Shown here one piece after another: positions 34,117 through 42,801 of a DNA stretch of 57,038 bases. Under the pieces are notes generated by a model. That model ran no database searches. It saw only the letters and a list, made by a program, of their open reading frames with translations, and had not been told where the DNA came from. Origin of the DNA: DGNJ01 sp002388905 (lineage in GTDB: Bacteria > Pseudomonadota > Gammaproteobacteria > Pseudomonadales > Porticoccaceae); NCBI GenBank assembly GCA_036843405.1, contig DAITSJ010000025.1:1-57038 (forward strand). Reading direction: 5' to 3'. Position numbers and translations under genes: made by a program. Numbering within the stretch: the stretch's first letter is position 1; each line of letters begins with the position of its first letter.

Positions 34117-36216
34117 ATGGCCCGTATACTGTTATTGCTCCTCCCCATTCTGATCGCCGCCTGTGGCGAAAGCGGTCCGTCCACCCCCGCATCCCCTCCC
34201 CCGGAGTCCGGCTTTGAAAACTACCGGGAAACCGGCGATCTCGACCGTATTCGCAGTCATGGCTACCTGCGTCTGCTGGCTCCACGCTTCCGCGAGGACG
34301 CCAGCCTGCCCCGGGACGGCGTGCCCCAGGAGGAGTACCGGGAAACGGCGGAGGCCTTTGCCCGCTCCCTGTCCCTGACCCCCGTCTGGGTTTACGTGGA
34401 CCGCTTTGCCGACCTGATTCCGGCCCTGCGCGAGGGCCGGGGGGACCTGATCGCCACCAACCTCACCCAGACCCGGGAGCGGGAACAACTCATCGATTTC
34501 AGCCTGCCGGTGGCCAAAGTGGATGAAATACTGGTGGTGGCCGTCGACAATCCCCTGAAAGAAATCGAACAGGCTGAAAATCTCACCATTGCCGCTCCGG
34601 CGGGAACCGCCTATCTGGAAACGGCCCAACACCTCGCGGAAACCCATGACGGCATCAAGGTCCGGGAACTGCCCGGCAACCCGAGCGATGAGGATCTCCT
34701 GGATGGCGTCGCCAGGGGCGACTGGCCGGCCGTGATCGTCGATTCCGATATGACCGAATTACTGCTGGCAGGTCGGGCCGCCATTCGCCGGGGCCCGGTG
34801 GTCAAGGAAAACCGCACCATTGCCTGGGGCGCGCGAGCCGACAATAACGAACTGCTGCTAAAGCTCAATGAATACATGATCAGTCATAAAGTGCTGGCCT
34901 CCAGGACCGAAAAGATTCGCCGGGACTGGCCCGCCATCCGGGAAGCCGGCACGCTGCGGGTGATCACCTCCAATAATCCGGCCAGTTATTTCCTCTGGCG
35001 CGGCGAGCTTATGGGTTTCGACTACGAACTGATCAAGACCTTCGCCGACAAGAACGGGCTGCGCATCAGCATTCTGGTACGCGACACGCCCGAAGCCATG
35101 TTCAAGGCGCTCAAGGAAGGCGAGGGCGACCTCATTGCGGCCTCTTTGACCGACACCCGCGACCGACGGGACGCGGGCCTGGTCTTCTCCCGCCGCTACC
35201 TGAAGGTCACTGAGAAGCTGATCGCCAACCCCGATGCCCCGGCCATCGGGACGCCCCATCAACTGGCCGGCAAAACTGTCGCGGTGAACCCCTCAAGCAG
35301 CTTTTACGGCACCCTGAAACGCCTCCGGGAAAAGGGTATCGACCTGGTTATCGAACAGGTACCCGGGGCCACCACCGAACAACTGATCGACGCCGTGGCG
35401 GAAGGACGATTCGACTACACCCTGTCGGACAGTCACCTGGCTGCCCTGGAAGCCACCTACCGCGACAATATCCGGGTGGGCATCGATATCTCGGACAAAC
35501 GGGACGTGGCCTGGGTGCTGCGGCCCGATCAGACGGCGCTGAAAAAAACACTGGACGGCTGGATCGCCACCAACTACCGGGGACTGATCTACAACGTCAT
35601 TTTCAACCGCTATTTCAAGGAGCCCAAAAATATCCGCCGCCACCGGGAGGAGCGGGTACTGGAGGGCAGGGATATTTCCCCCTTCGACGAACTGATTCGC
35701 AAGCACGCGGCGGAATACGGCTACGACTGGCGCATGATCACCGCCCAGGTCTTCCAGGAAAGCCGGTTCGACCCGCGCGCGGAATCCTTCGCCGGGGCCC
35801 GGGGCCTCATGCAGCTGCTGCCCCGCACCGCCGAAGAATTCGGTTATTCCAGCCTGTTCAAGCCGGAACGGAATATCGAGGCCGGCCTCACCTACCTGGA
35901 CTGGCTCTGGGAGCGCTTCCCGGATGACCTGGAACTGCAGGAACATATTTACTTCACCCTGGCCGCCTACAATGCCGGCGCCGGTCACGTCCAGGATGCC
36001 CGCCGCCTGGCGGCCCGGCTGGGCAAGGATCCGGACCGCTGGTTCGGCGAAGTGGAGGAAGCCATGCTGCTGCTCTCCCGGCGCGAATACGCCAGCCAGG
36101 CCCGGTTCGGCTATGTGCGTGGATCGGAGCCGGTACGCTATGTGCGGGAAATCCGCGACCGCTATATCGCCTACCTGTCCGCCACCGGCGAGCAACCGGC
36201 ACCGGCGGACCGCTGA
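34117..36216 (+). CDS. MltF-like lytic transglycosylase lipoprotein with two SBP domains
   Basis: The 699-residue protein starts MARILLLLLPILIAAC, a lipoprotein signal with lipobox IAAC at Cys16. It has two family 3 solute-binding domains in tandem. The first, about 40-265, has YLRLLAPRF, DLIPALREGRGDLIATNLTQT and REQLIDFSLP. The second, about 275-500, has TLRVITSNNPASYFLWRGE, LMGFDYELIKTFAD and EGDLIAASLTDTRDRRD. A C-terminal SLT domain (525-640) has catalytic Glu548 in QESRFDP, then SFAGARGLMQLLP and YNAGAGHV. MltF has one such sensor domain, so this is an enlarged form. It should cleave peptidoglycan at the outer membrane. RBS GAGGAAAGG precedes the ATG. Confidence 0.9.
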   Translation: MARILLLLLPILIAACGESGPSTPASPPPESGFENYRETGDLDRIRSHGYLRLLAPRFREDASLPRDGVPQEEYRETAEAFARSLSLTPVWVYVDRFADLIPALREGRGDLIATNLTQTREREQLIDFSLPVAKVDEILVVAVDNPLKEIEQAENLTIAAPAGTAYLETAQHLAETHDGIKVRELPGNPSDEDLLDGVARGDWPAVIVDSDMTELLLAGRAAIRRGPVVKENRTIAWGARADNNELLLKLNEYMISHKVLASRTEKIRRDWPAIREAGTLRVITSNNPASYFLWRGELMGFDYELIKTFADKNGLRISILVRDTPEAMFKALKEGEGDLIAASLTDTRDRRDAGLVFSRRYLKVTEKLIANPDAPAIGTPHQLAGKTVAVNPSSSFYGTLKRLREKGIDLVIEQVPGATTEQLIDAVAEGRFDYTLSDSHLAALEATYRDNIRVGIDISDKRDVAWVLRPDQTALKKTLDGWIATNYRGLIYNVIFNRYFKEPKNIRRHREERVLEGRDISPFDELIRKHAAEYGYDWRMITAQVFQESRFDPRAESFAGARGLMQLLPRTAEEFGYSSLFKPERNIEAGLTYLDWLWERFPDDLELQEHIYFTLAAYNAGAGHVQDARRLAARLGKDPDRWFGEVEEAMLLLSRREYASQARFGYVRGSEPVRYVREIRDRYIAYLSATGEQPAPADR

Positions 36217-36351
36217 CAGTCGCGCCTTCCGGTCCGGGGACCGCCGTCTTCACTGGCTATTCCCGCGCCGACTCATTACCCTTTACTACCCTCTAGTTTT
36301 TCCGGCGGCGGGGCCAAAGCGGGCCGGCCGCCCCTGAAAAGGAAGCATTCC

Positions 36352-38433
36352 ATGAAAAAACCGGTCAAAGCCCTGCTCGGTGTCGTCACCCTGCTGATCA
36401 TCGTCGCCGTCCTTGCCCTGGCTTATGCCCTGCTGGTAGTGGACCCCAACAGCTATAAGGGGCAGATACAGGATGCCGCCGCCCGTCAGGGTGTGAGCCT
36501 TGAAATACGCGGCGACCTGGAATGGAACCTGTTCCCCAATCTGGCCATCCGCATGGGCGAGACCCACTTCAGCAGCGACAGCCATGGCATCCCGGAGTCC
36601 TCTTTCCGCGAGGCCCACCTGGTGCTTGGCTGGCTGGCACTTTTTCAGCAAAAAATTGCCGTCGAGGCGCTCATTATCGACGGCGCCGATCTCAGGCTCC
36701 GGGAGCCGGGCCAGGGCGTGGCCCTGGCGGCATCGCCGGCGGCGGGGAGCACTCCGGCAACCCAGGGCGGTGATCCGGCCTTCAGCCTGGCGGTGGAACA
36801 ACTGAAGCTCACCAACAGCCGGATTACCCTGCCCGGCGAGGAAGAACCGACGGTGCTTCGTAACCTGAATCTCGACAGTCGCCGTTTGAACCTGGAGGGC
36901 GAAACCTTTCCCATCACTCTGGCGTTCGACTACGAAGGGCCCCTGAGCGAAGCGCCGATTAACCTGACCTACGAGGGCGAAGCCAGCTTCTCGGAGAAAG
37001 ACGGCGCGATCCAGGTCGCAGATAACCGCCTGACCCTCACGGGACTGGTGCCGGAGCCCCTCGAGATACGCTTCGGGTTATCGGTGGATATGGAATCGGA
37101 AAGCATTACCCTCGACAACCTGCGCGGCGATGCGGGGCCGGCGGCATTCACCGGTGAGATCGCGGTCAACGGCTACAGCGACCAGCCGGCGTTCAGCGGC
37201 TCCCTGGAGGTTCCCGCATTCGATGTCAAATCCCTGCTAAACCAGTGGTTCGATGCCGGCCTGAAAACCGCCGACGCCGATGCACTGACCCGCGTCGGAT
37301 TCAGCACCGACTTTGCCGGCACATCGGCCAAGGTCATTCTGGACAACCTGCAATTGCGGCTCGACGACACGGTCTTTAACGGCAACCTGCGCTTCGGCCT
37401 GGCGGCTCCGCGGACGCTGCAGATGGCCCTGCGCGGCAACGCCCTGGGTATAGATGGCTACCTGGCGCCCGATAACGGCGACAAAACCCAGGCCGGCAAG
37501 CAGGCCGCCGCCCTTTTTGCGCCCATCGCCGGGCCTTTGGCCATGCTCGAGGGCGGCACCGGCCAGGTGGACGTGACCCTGGATAAGCTCGTCTACGACA
37601 AGACCGCCGTCACTGATCTGCATCTGGCCCTGGCGGCCCGGGGCCAGACTTTGGAGATCAAGGACCTGACGGCCTCGGTCTACGGCGGGCAGTTGGCGAC
37701 GACCGGAAAACTCGACCTGGCCGCAAAGACGCCCGCATTGAACTTCAGCCAGCAGTTGACCGATATCCGCATTCAGCAAGCGGTAGCCCAGTTCGCCGAC
37801 CAGGTGGATTTCTCAGGCATCCTGACCCTCAACGCCCGGGGCAATACCGCCGGCTCGAGCACCGATACACTGATCGCCAACCTGAGGGCCCGGGGTGACT
37901 TCCAGGTGGCCGATCCAAGGCTGGCCACCATCAATGTCGAGCGCAGTTACTGCGAACTGGCGGCACTGGTGGAACAACGGCCCGAACGCACGGAGCCCTG
38001 GCCACAGGGCACCCAACTGAACAACCTGACCGGCTCCTTCCATATCGACGACAGCGTGCTCCACCTGGATACCTACAATACCGGTGTCGGCAACCTGAAA
38101 CTCAAGGGCGACGGCACCATCGACCTCGACGACCAGGCCTTCGACTTGCTGCTGGTCTCCAATCTCCAGGGAGATCGCACCAGCGAGAACGGTTGTATCG
38201 TCAAGAGCAAGCGCATTCGCAACCGGGATATTCCCATCCGCTGCAAGGACAGCTTCGCGGACGCCGGCGCCGGCAGCTGCAAGCCGGACCAGGCGTTCGT
38301 CAACAAAGTTCTCCAGGACGAGGTCATGGACAAAATCAGGGAAAAAACCGGCATGGACGAGGACTCGTCCAAGGCGCTGGAGGGCCTGTTGCGGGGCTTC
38401 CTGGGCGGCGGCGATAAAAACGGCGGCGACTAA
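36352..38433 (+). CDS. asmA: AsmA family protein
   Basis: The 693-residue protein has one N-terminal membrane anchor (ALLGVVTLLIIVAVLALAYALLV, quoted in two parts: ALLGVVTLLIIV and AVLALAYALLV) followed by a long beta-rich periplasmic part. It has AsmA-type segments GQIQDAAARQGVSLEIRGDL near the start and VNVERSYCEL-like INVERSYCELAALV near residue 525, and ends in a Gly/Lys tail. Such proteins are bridge-like lipid carriers or envelope assembly factors at the inner membrane. It is followed without a gap by mutY, an order also found in Pseudomonas. RBS AAGGAAG is correctly spaced before the ATG. Confidence 0.9.
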   Translation: MKKPVKALLGVVTLLIIVAVLALAYALLVVDPNSYKGQIQDAAARQGVSLEIRGDLEWNLFPNLAIRMGETHFSSDSHGIPESSFREAHLVLGWLALFQQKIAVEALIIDGADLRLREPGQGVALAASPAAGSTPATQGGDPAFSLAVEQLKLTNSRITLPGEEEPTVLRNLNLDSRRLNLEGETFPITLAFDYEGPLSEAPINLTYEGEASFSEKDGAIQVADNRLTLTGLVPEPLEIRFGLSVDMESESITLDNLRGDAGPAAFTGEIAVNGYSDQPAFSGSLEVPAFDVKSLLNQWFDAGLKTADADALTRVGFSTDFAGTSAKVILDNLQLRLDDTVFNGNLRFGLAAPRTLQMALRGNALGIDGYLAPDNGDKTQAGKQAAALFAPIAGPLAMLEGGTGQVDVTLDKLVYDKTAVTDLHLALAARGQTLEIKDLTASVYGGQLATTGKLDLAAKTPALNFSQQLTDIRIQQAVAQFADQVDFSGILTLNARGNTAGSSTDTLIANLRARGDFQVADPRLATINVERSYCELAALVEQRPERTEPWPQGTQLNNLTGSFHIDDSVLHLDTYNTGVGNLKLKGDGTIDLDDQAFDLLLVSNLQGDRTSENGCIVKSKRIRNRDIPIRCKDSFADAGAGSCKPDQAFVNKVLQDEVMDKIREKTGMDEDSSKALEGLLRGFLGGGDKNGGD

Positions 38434-39507
38434 GTGGCTGCACCCGATCACAAGGGCGGCCGGGGCTTCGCGGACTGTCTGCTACACTGGTTCGACGAGC
38501 ACGGCCGCAAGGATCTGCCCTGGCAGCGGGCCATTACCCCCTACCGGGTCTGGTTGTCGGAGATTATGCTCCAGCAAACCCAGGTGAGCACCGTTATCCC
38601 CTACTTCGAGCGTTTTACCGCCGCCTACCCCCGGGTGGAGGATCTGGCAGCCGCGCCCGTGGATGATGTCCTGCACCTTTGGACCGGCCTGGGTTACTAC
38701 GCCCGCGCCCGCAACCTGCACAAAACCGCCGTCAGGATCGCGCGGGATTTTCGGGGCCGGTTTCCGGACACCGTGGACGAATTGAGCGAACTGCCCGGTA
38801 TCGGCCGCTCCACTGCCGGCGCCATCGTCAGCATCGCCTACGGCAAACGCGCCGTGATTCTCGACGGCAATGTCAAGCGGGTCCTGGCCCGTCACCGGGC
38901 CGTGCCGGGCTGGCCGGGAACCACCGCCGTGGCCCGGGAATTGTGGGAAATCGCCGATACCCTGACGCCCGATAAACGCATTCCCGACTATACCCAGGCG
39001 ATCATGGATCTGGGGGCCACCCTGTGCACGCGCAGCAGGCCCGCCTGTGCCGCCTGCCCGGTGGCGGACGACTGTATCGCCCGGCGCCAGGACAACCCCG
39101 AGGCCTATCCCGGCAAAAAACCCAAAAAGACCCTGCCGGTTAGAACCGCCCTGTTCCTGGTTATCGACAACGGCCGTGGCGAGGTCCTCCTGGCCCGGCG
39201 CCCGCCCAGCGGGATCTGGGGCGGTCTATGGAGCTTTCCCGAGGCGCAAAGCAAGGACGAGATATCGACGGTTTGTACCCACCATGGGCTGATACCAAAG
39301 TCGGTTTCTCTGGGTTCCCCGCGCCGGCATACCTTCAGTCACTTCCATCTGGATTTTACGCCCGTGCACATCCGGGCCGAAGCCAAGGGCCGGAAAATCA
39401 GTGAAAGCGCATCCAGTCGCTGGGTAAACCCAGACCGGCCCGGCGCCATCGGCCTCCCCGCCCCGGTCAAGAAAGTGCTCGATGAAGACCTGAAAACCCT
39501 GTCCTGA
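38434..39507 (+). CDS. mutY: Adenine DNA glycosylase
   Basis: The 357-residue protein starts at a GTG directly after the asmA TAA. MutY removes adenine opposite 8-oxoguanine. Seen are YRVWLSEIMLQQTQVSTVIPY with the catalytic Glu region, helix-hairpin-helix LPGIGRSTAGAI, catalytic Asp in PDYTQAIMDLGA, and a [4Fe-4S] pattern C-x6-C-x2-C-x5-C in CTRSRPACAACPVADDC. A C-terminal NUDIX-like domain (about 235-350) has LFLVIDNGRGEVLLARRP and GLWSFPE. Length is standard. The zero-base junction and weak ribosome site suggest coupling to asmA. Confidence 0.95.
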   Translation: MAAPDHKGGRGFADCLLHWFDEHGRKDLPWQRAITPYRVWLSEIMLQQTQVSTVIPYFERFTAAYPRVEDLAAAPVDDVLHLWTGLGYYARARNLHKTAVRIARDFRGRFPDTVDELSELPGIGRSTAGAIVSIAYGKRAVILDGNVKRVLARHRAVPGWPGTTAVARELWEIADTLTPDKRIPDYTQAIMDLGATLCTRSRPACAACPVADDCIARRQDNPEAYPGKKPKKTLPVRTALFLVIDNGRGEVLLARRPPSGIWGGLWSFPEAQSKDEISTVCTHHGLIPKSVSLGSPRRHTFSHFHLDFTPVHIRAEAKGRKISESASSRWVNPDRPGAIGLPAPVKKVLDEDLKTLS

Positions 39508-39572
39508 TCCCCACCTGTTGCGGGAGGGCGACTCTGCTCGTATCCTGACCCGCCGTAATCGGAGAGAAAGTT

Positions 39573-39848
39573 ATGGCACGCACAGTCTATTGCCGGAAAT
39601 ACAAAGAGGAGCTGCCCGGGCTCGACGCACCCCCCTTTCCCGGCCCCAAGGGCGAGGACATTTTCAACAACGTCTCCAAGCAGGCCTGGGAGGACTGGCT
39701 GGCGCACCAGACCATGCTCATCAACGAGCAGCGGCTCAATATGATGGACATGACCGCCCGCACCTACCTCAACGAACAGAGGGACAAGTTCCTGTCCGGA
39801 GAAGAGAGCTACGACAAGGCCGAAGGGTACGTCCCGCCCTCCGAGTAA
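39573..39848 (+). CDS. yggX: Probable Fe(2+)-trafficking protein
   Basis: The 91-residue protein is a typical YggX: MARTVYCRKYKEELPGLD with the conserved Cys7, PFPGPKGEDIFNNVS, KQAWEDWLAHQTMLINE, and MMDMTARTYLNEQRDKFL. It helps protect iron-sulfur proteins from oxidation, which fits its place after mutY, an iron-sulfur enzyme. RBS GGAGAGAAAG precedes the ATG. mutY-yggX is a widespread pair. Confidence 0.96.
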   Translation: MARTVYCRKYKEELPGLDAPPFPGPKGEDIFNNVSKQAWEDWLAHQTMLINEQRLNMMDMTARTYLNEQRDKFLSGEESYDKAEGYVPPSE

Positions 39849-39934
39849 ATCCGGCGGGGCCCTTGACGGGACCGAGCCGAAACGGTTTAATACGCGCCTC
39901 TTGCCGCAGCCATCCCGACGGGATGCGTCTCAGG

Positions 39935-40010
39935 GCCCAGATAGCTCAGTCGGTAGAGCAGGGGACTGAAAATCCCCGTGTCGGTGGTTCGATTCCGCCT
40001 CTGGGCACCA
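39935..40010 (+). tRNA. tRNA-Phe (GAA)
   Basis: The 76-base cloverleaf has acceptor arms GCCCAGA and TCTGGGC, then ACCA with encoded CCA. The D arm is AGCTCAGTCGGTAGAGC, the anticodon arm GGGGACTGAAAATCCCC with GAA, and the T arm is GTCGGTGGTTCGATTCC-like. It directly follows yggX and is followed by a duplicated tail. Confidence 0.97.
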
Positions 40011-40320
40011 CATATTTTTCCTCACGCCAACCGCCTCATCAATCCCGAGTGCCACTCCGGGATCGAACCGCTCTTTTGTCGGTGGTTAGATTGACTCGCG
40101 CTCACGGCGCGCTCGGCCCTGCGGGCCAACCTGAAGGTTGCCCAACCGGCCACGGCCGGTTGTCCGCCCTGGGCACCACATATTTTTCCTCACGCCAACC
40201 GCCTCATCAAACCCCGGTGGCCGCTCCGGGATCGAACCGCTCTTTTGTCGGCGGTTAGATTGACTCGCGCACACCGTGCGCTCGGCCCTTCGGACTGACC
40301 TGAGGGTCCGTTATTTCGAA
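40001..40320. repeat. 168-bp tandem duplication starting in the tRNA-Phe 3 prime end
   Basis: CTGGGCACCACATATTTTTC at 40001 recurs at 40169 with more than 120 further matching bases (CTCACGCCAACCGCCTCATC, GGATCGAACCGCTCTTTTGT, CGGTTAGATTGACTCGCGC). Thus the last 10 bases of the tRNA and its flank were copied in tandem. The repeats are full of small hairpins (CAACCTGAAGGTTG, CAACCGGCCACGGCCGGTTG). Confidence 0.9.
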
Positions 40321-41086
40321 AATAGTGGAGAGAAAGCAAAGCCCGGCGCTTGGCCGGGCTCAGGATGGATTTTTCGATCGAATTAGCAGGTGATTTTGAT
40401 TCCTTCCGCCACCGCCATGCCAGACAAAGGAAGCCCAACAGAAACAAACTGACCGTGCTCGGGGCGGGTACTTTTTGAAGAGAAAGGTTCCAAACGTTTA
40501 GAAATTCCTGGCCACCAGTATTACTATTCGTAAAAACCATATTGATCCCCGAATTTAACCCGCCAATTAACTCGGAATAATGGAACCATTCACCCGGCAG
40601 AGATTGATCTGCAAGCATACTGCTAGTACCTGCGGTAAATAGAGAAAACAATGCAAGGTCATAATCGCCGATGCTGAATCCACTCCAACCGGGAGCGGCA
40701 ACGCCAGCATTCCCGAAAAAGCCTGAAAAGGGATCACCGTTACCATCACCCACCAAAACACCGACACTACTTGCAGAAAAAGAATTTCCATCGATCGATG
40801 CGGAGAAATTTTCGATCGCGCCAAAATAAATACTGAACAGCCCATAGTTAGCCAGGTTCGGACTGATAATCCCGCCATCCAGGTTACTCACTGAAGGCGA
40901 AAGTGAATTGTTATAAGTAAAAGAACCTGTCAGTACTGTCCCGTCGCTTAGAGAAAGTGCACTTCCGCTGCCGTTTACTACCTCTCCCGTAATTTTATAA
41001 GTGATTAAGCTGGCATATGCGAAACTGCCAGTAAAACTCATTGCAACAAAGACAATAAATGCCGATAAACGCCGAATATTGCCCAT
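40190..41086 (-). CDS. PEP-CTERM sorting domain protein with abnormal C-terminal extension
   Basis: I place the start at the ATG at 41086 (MGNIRRLSAFIVF) because GAGGA precedes it; a TTG lies upstream. The 298-residue product has a signal peptide ending FAYAS, a Ser/Gly/Asn-rich beta-type middle (KITGEVVNGSGSALSL), and VPAPSTVSLFLLGFLCLAWRWRKES. This last is a variant PEP-CTERM signal: Pro-Ala-Pro, one membrane segment, Arg-rich end. Such proteins normally stop there, but this frame runs on about 65 residues through a terminator-like hairpin (40340-40360) and into the tRNA-derived repeat. A lost stop codon is likely. Exosortase would process it; none is in view. Confidence 0.75.
   Translation of the reverse strand: MGNIRRLSAFIVFVAMSFTGSFAYASLITYKITGEVVNGSGSALSLSDGTVLTGSFTYNNSLSPSVSNLDGGIISPNLANYGLFSIYFGAIENFSASIDGNSFSASSVGVLVGDGNGDPFSGFFGNAGVAAPGWSGFSIGDYDLALFSLFTAGTSSMLADQSLPGEWFHYSELIGGLNSGINMVFTNSNTGGQEFLNVWNLSLQKVPAPSTVSLFLLGFLCLAWRWRKESKSPANSIEKSILSPAKRRALLSLHYFRNNGPSGQSEGPSARCARVNLTADKRAVRSRSGHRGLMRRLA
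40335..40360 (-). terminator. Rho-independent terminator for the PEP-CTERM gene
   Basis: On the minus strand AGCCCGGC, a 5-base loop and GCCGGGCT are followed by TTGCTTTCTCTCC. It lies inside the extended reading frame of the PEP-CTERM gene, which supports a lost or displaced stop codon. Confidence 0.65.
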
Positions 41087-41122
41087 GGTCTCATTCCTCA
41101 ATTATGGCTCATTTTGATATTC

Positions 41123-41135
41123 ACAACATTGTTGT
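41123..41135. promoter_or_regulatory. Palindrome ACAACATTGTTGT upstream of the PEP-CTERM gene
   Basis: ACAAC and GTTGT are separated by ATT, 37 bases before the start codon at 41086, in the AT-rich promoter region. A related perfect palindrome lies at 41232. Confidence 0.4.
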
Positions 41136-41231
41136 ATTGAAATTATAAATATGCACAACCAATGCCATTGTTTTTAGCTATTGCAATCAATAAGTTGAGA
41201 ATCGTGAAATCGCAAGCTGTAAAGCAAGCTG

Positions 41232-41241
41232 ACAACGTTGT
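41232..41241. promoter_or_regulatory. Perfect palindrome ACAACGTTGT
   Basis: This 10-base palindrome shares ACAAC/GTTGT half sites with the one at 41123. Together they may be operator sites of one regulator acting on the PEP-CTERM gene. The regulator is unknown. Confidence 0.35.
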
Positions 41242-41325
41242 ACGCGCTGTTCAGCCCAAGTTTGGCCTTTGGGTCCTTTCCGGCGCTCCCTGACCGGATT
41301 TGACGCTCACCCGATTGCTTAAATT

Positions 41326-42207
41326 TTAAGGAGCCTCGGGCCCGGAATCGCCAAGATTGGCATCAAGGATTGCACTCAGAATTACTATCACTGTCTTTCC
41401 TTTCAGCTCCTCTATCTTCACAAGTCCGTAGGAGCCGGGGCAATAAAACTTGTGCTCAACCTCGCCACGTTCGAGAGGCGTCCACTCCTTGGTTTTCAGG
41501 CAGGACAGCGCCCCGCCATTATTGTCGTCTCCGCCCATCATCATCATGGGTACATTCAAACGAAGGATCTTGCCCATATCCTCTGCTTCGTCCTCATAGT
41601 ACTCCTGCCGGTATGAAACTCCGGACAGCGTTTTATCGATTGGATGAGCCAACATAACAATGCCCGCTTCGGCGTCACTGCCAACACCGGCAATGTCCTT
41701 TCCGGCTTCCCATGAACCATCGTCAAAGGGGCCAGGGCCCTCTTCACATTCATCGTTTGCGGCGTCACAAAAGGACTCGGTATCTTCACCCAGGTACCAG
41801 ATATTGCCGAGATCATCCTGTGCATACCAGTCGAAAGTATCCTCTTCCAGGAAGTCGAGGCTGCCATCACAATCGTAATCAAGCCATTCCTGATCCCGAA
41901 CGACCACCGCTTCCACCCCATCCACAATTTTCGTACCGCCCGTGGTATTGATGTAGTTGATGGTGCACTCCTCCCCTTCTTCCTCTTCAGCAGGGATAAT
42001 GTAAACCAATGTCTTATCGGGAAATAGCATGTCCCCGGTTAAGGGCCAATAAGCGTTATCGATATTTGTGGAATCACTGAATCCGACTGTGTCAAAGTCG
42101 ACGGTATCGGTATACAGGTTTTTTGCCTCGACAGCTCCCGGGGAAAACAGAAAAAACACAGACAATGCTGCCAGGGCTGAGAGAAGGTTTCGCTTTGTCA
42201 GATTCAT
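41326..42207 (-). CDS. Acidic exported protein of unknown function
   Basis: The start at 42207 is chosen because GGAGGT lies just before it and MNLTKRNLLSALAALSVFFLFSPGAVEA (given here only as its N-terminus MNLTKRNLL and end GAVEA) is a clear signal peptide. The mature part (about 265 residues) is strongly acidic, with runs such as EEEEGEEC, DYDCDGSLDFLEEDTFDWY and DAANDECEEGPGPFDD. DYDCDGSLDF resembles a calcium-binding Asp loop of the dockerin or thrombospondin-3 type. Six or more Cys suggest disulfides. No family is recognised. It lies next to the PEP-CTERM gene and may be part of the same exported module. Confidence 0.65.
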   Translation of the reverse strand: MNLTKRNLLSALAALSVFFLFSPGAVEAKNLYTDTVDFDTVGFSDSTNIDNAYWPLTGDMLFPDKTLVYIIPAEEEEGEECTINYINTTGGTKIVDGVEAVVVRDQEWLDYDCDGSLDFLEEDTFDWYAQDDLGNIWYLGEDTESFCDAANDECEEGPGPFDDGSWEAGKDIAGVGSDAEAGIVMLAHPIDKTLSGVSYRQEYYEDEAEDMGKILRLNVPMMMMGGDDNNGGALSCLKTKEWTPLERGEVEHKFYCPGSYGLVKIEELKGKTVIVILSAILDANLGDSGPEAP

Positions 42208-42648
42208 ATCAACCTCCAGGTTGATCAGGAAAAAAGGCCGCATACAGCAAGTCACGATCAAGGTTCGTTCGATAATCAGAAAAACGGCCAAGGCAATCTT
42301 TAATATAGTCAAATTTTTTTGGTCACTACGTTTAGCAGACCATTAAGAAAACGCGATCCCGGCAAGATTAACCGTCGAATTTTTTCTAACAAAGCTAACC
42401 GGGCCAGGCATTCCTGCAACGGAAGCGAACCCCTGCCAAAAATCCATTAATTATCGGATAGTTATAATTCGAGCTCTAATTGATGAAGTGGTGCGAAGGA
42501 AGATTTCTGATAGTGTCTGAAATGTAACTCGTCTCTATCGGTCGAACAGGTCAAGACAAACGGTTCGATATAAAGATTAAACGGTCATAGCAGAGCATCT
42601 TTTTATAGTCGCCAAGGTCAGGGGATCTGAAATTCAACTGAAATCACG

Positions 42649-42690
42649 TGTCGGTGATTAGACTGGATCGCGCACTAAGTGTACTCGGCC
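42649..42690. repeat. Degenerate third copy of the tRNA-flank palindromic repeat
   Basis: TGTCGGTGATTAGACTGGAT and CGCGCACTAAGTGTACTCGG match the segments at 40077-40118 and 40246-40287 (TGTCGGTGGTTAGATTGACT, CGCGCTCACGGCGCGCTCGG) in order and length. It bounds the AT-richer segment on the far side from tRNA-Phe. Confidence 0.65.
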
Positions 42691-42766
42691 TTGTGAGTCA
42701 GGTGTGGTGGCAGTTGCTGCCACAGGGCCGGCGTTTCCTCTTCCCGGCACCTACGGCAGACCAGGG

Positions 42767-42796
42767 TTCGACATATTTAGTTAGAGGACTTATAAT
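42767..42796 (+). promoter_or_regulatory. Likely sigma-70 promoter of the marR-emrA-emrB operon
   Basis: TATAAT at 42791-42796 is a consensus -10. TTCGAC at 42767-42772, 18 bases upstream, is a fair -35. The marR ATG follows 32 bases later. Confidence 0.55.
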
Positions 42797-42801
42797 TAGT
42801 C
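42787..42801. promoter_or_regulatory. Candidate MarR operator over the -10 box
   Basis: GACTTATAATTAGTC is an imperfect 15-base palindrome (GACT...AGTC arms) lying across the -10 element. That is the usual place for an autorepressing MarR-type regulator. Confidence 0.45.
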
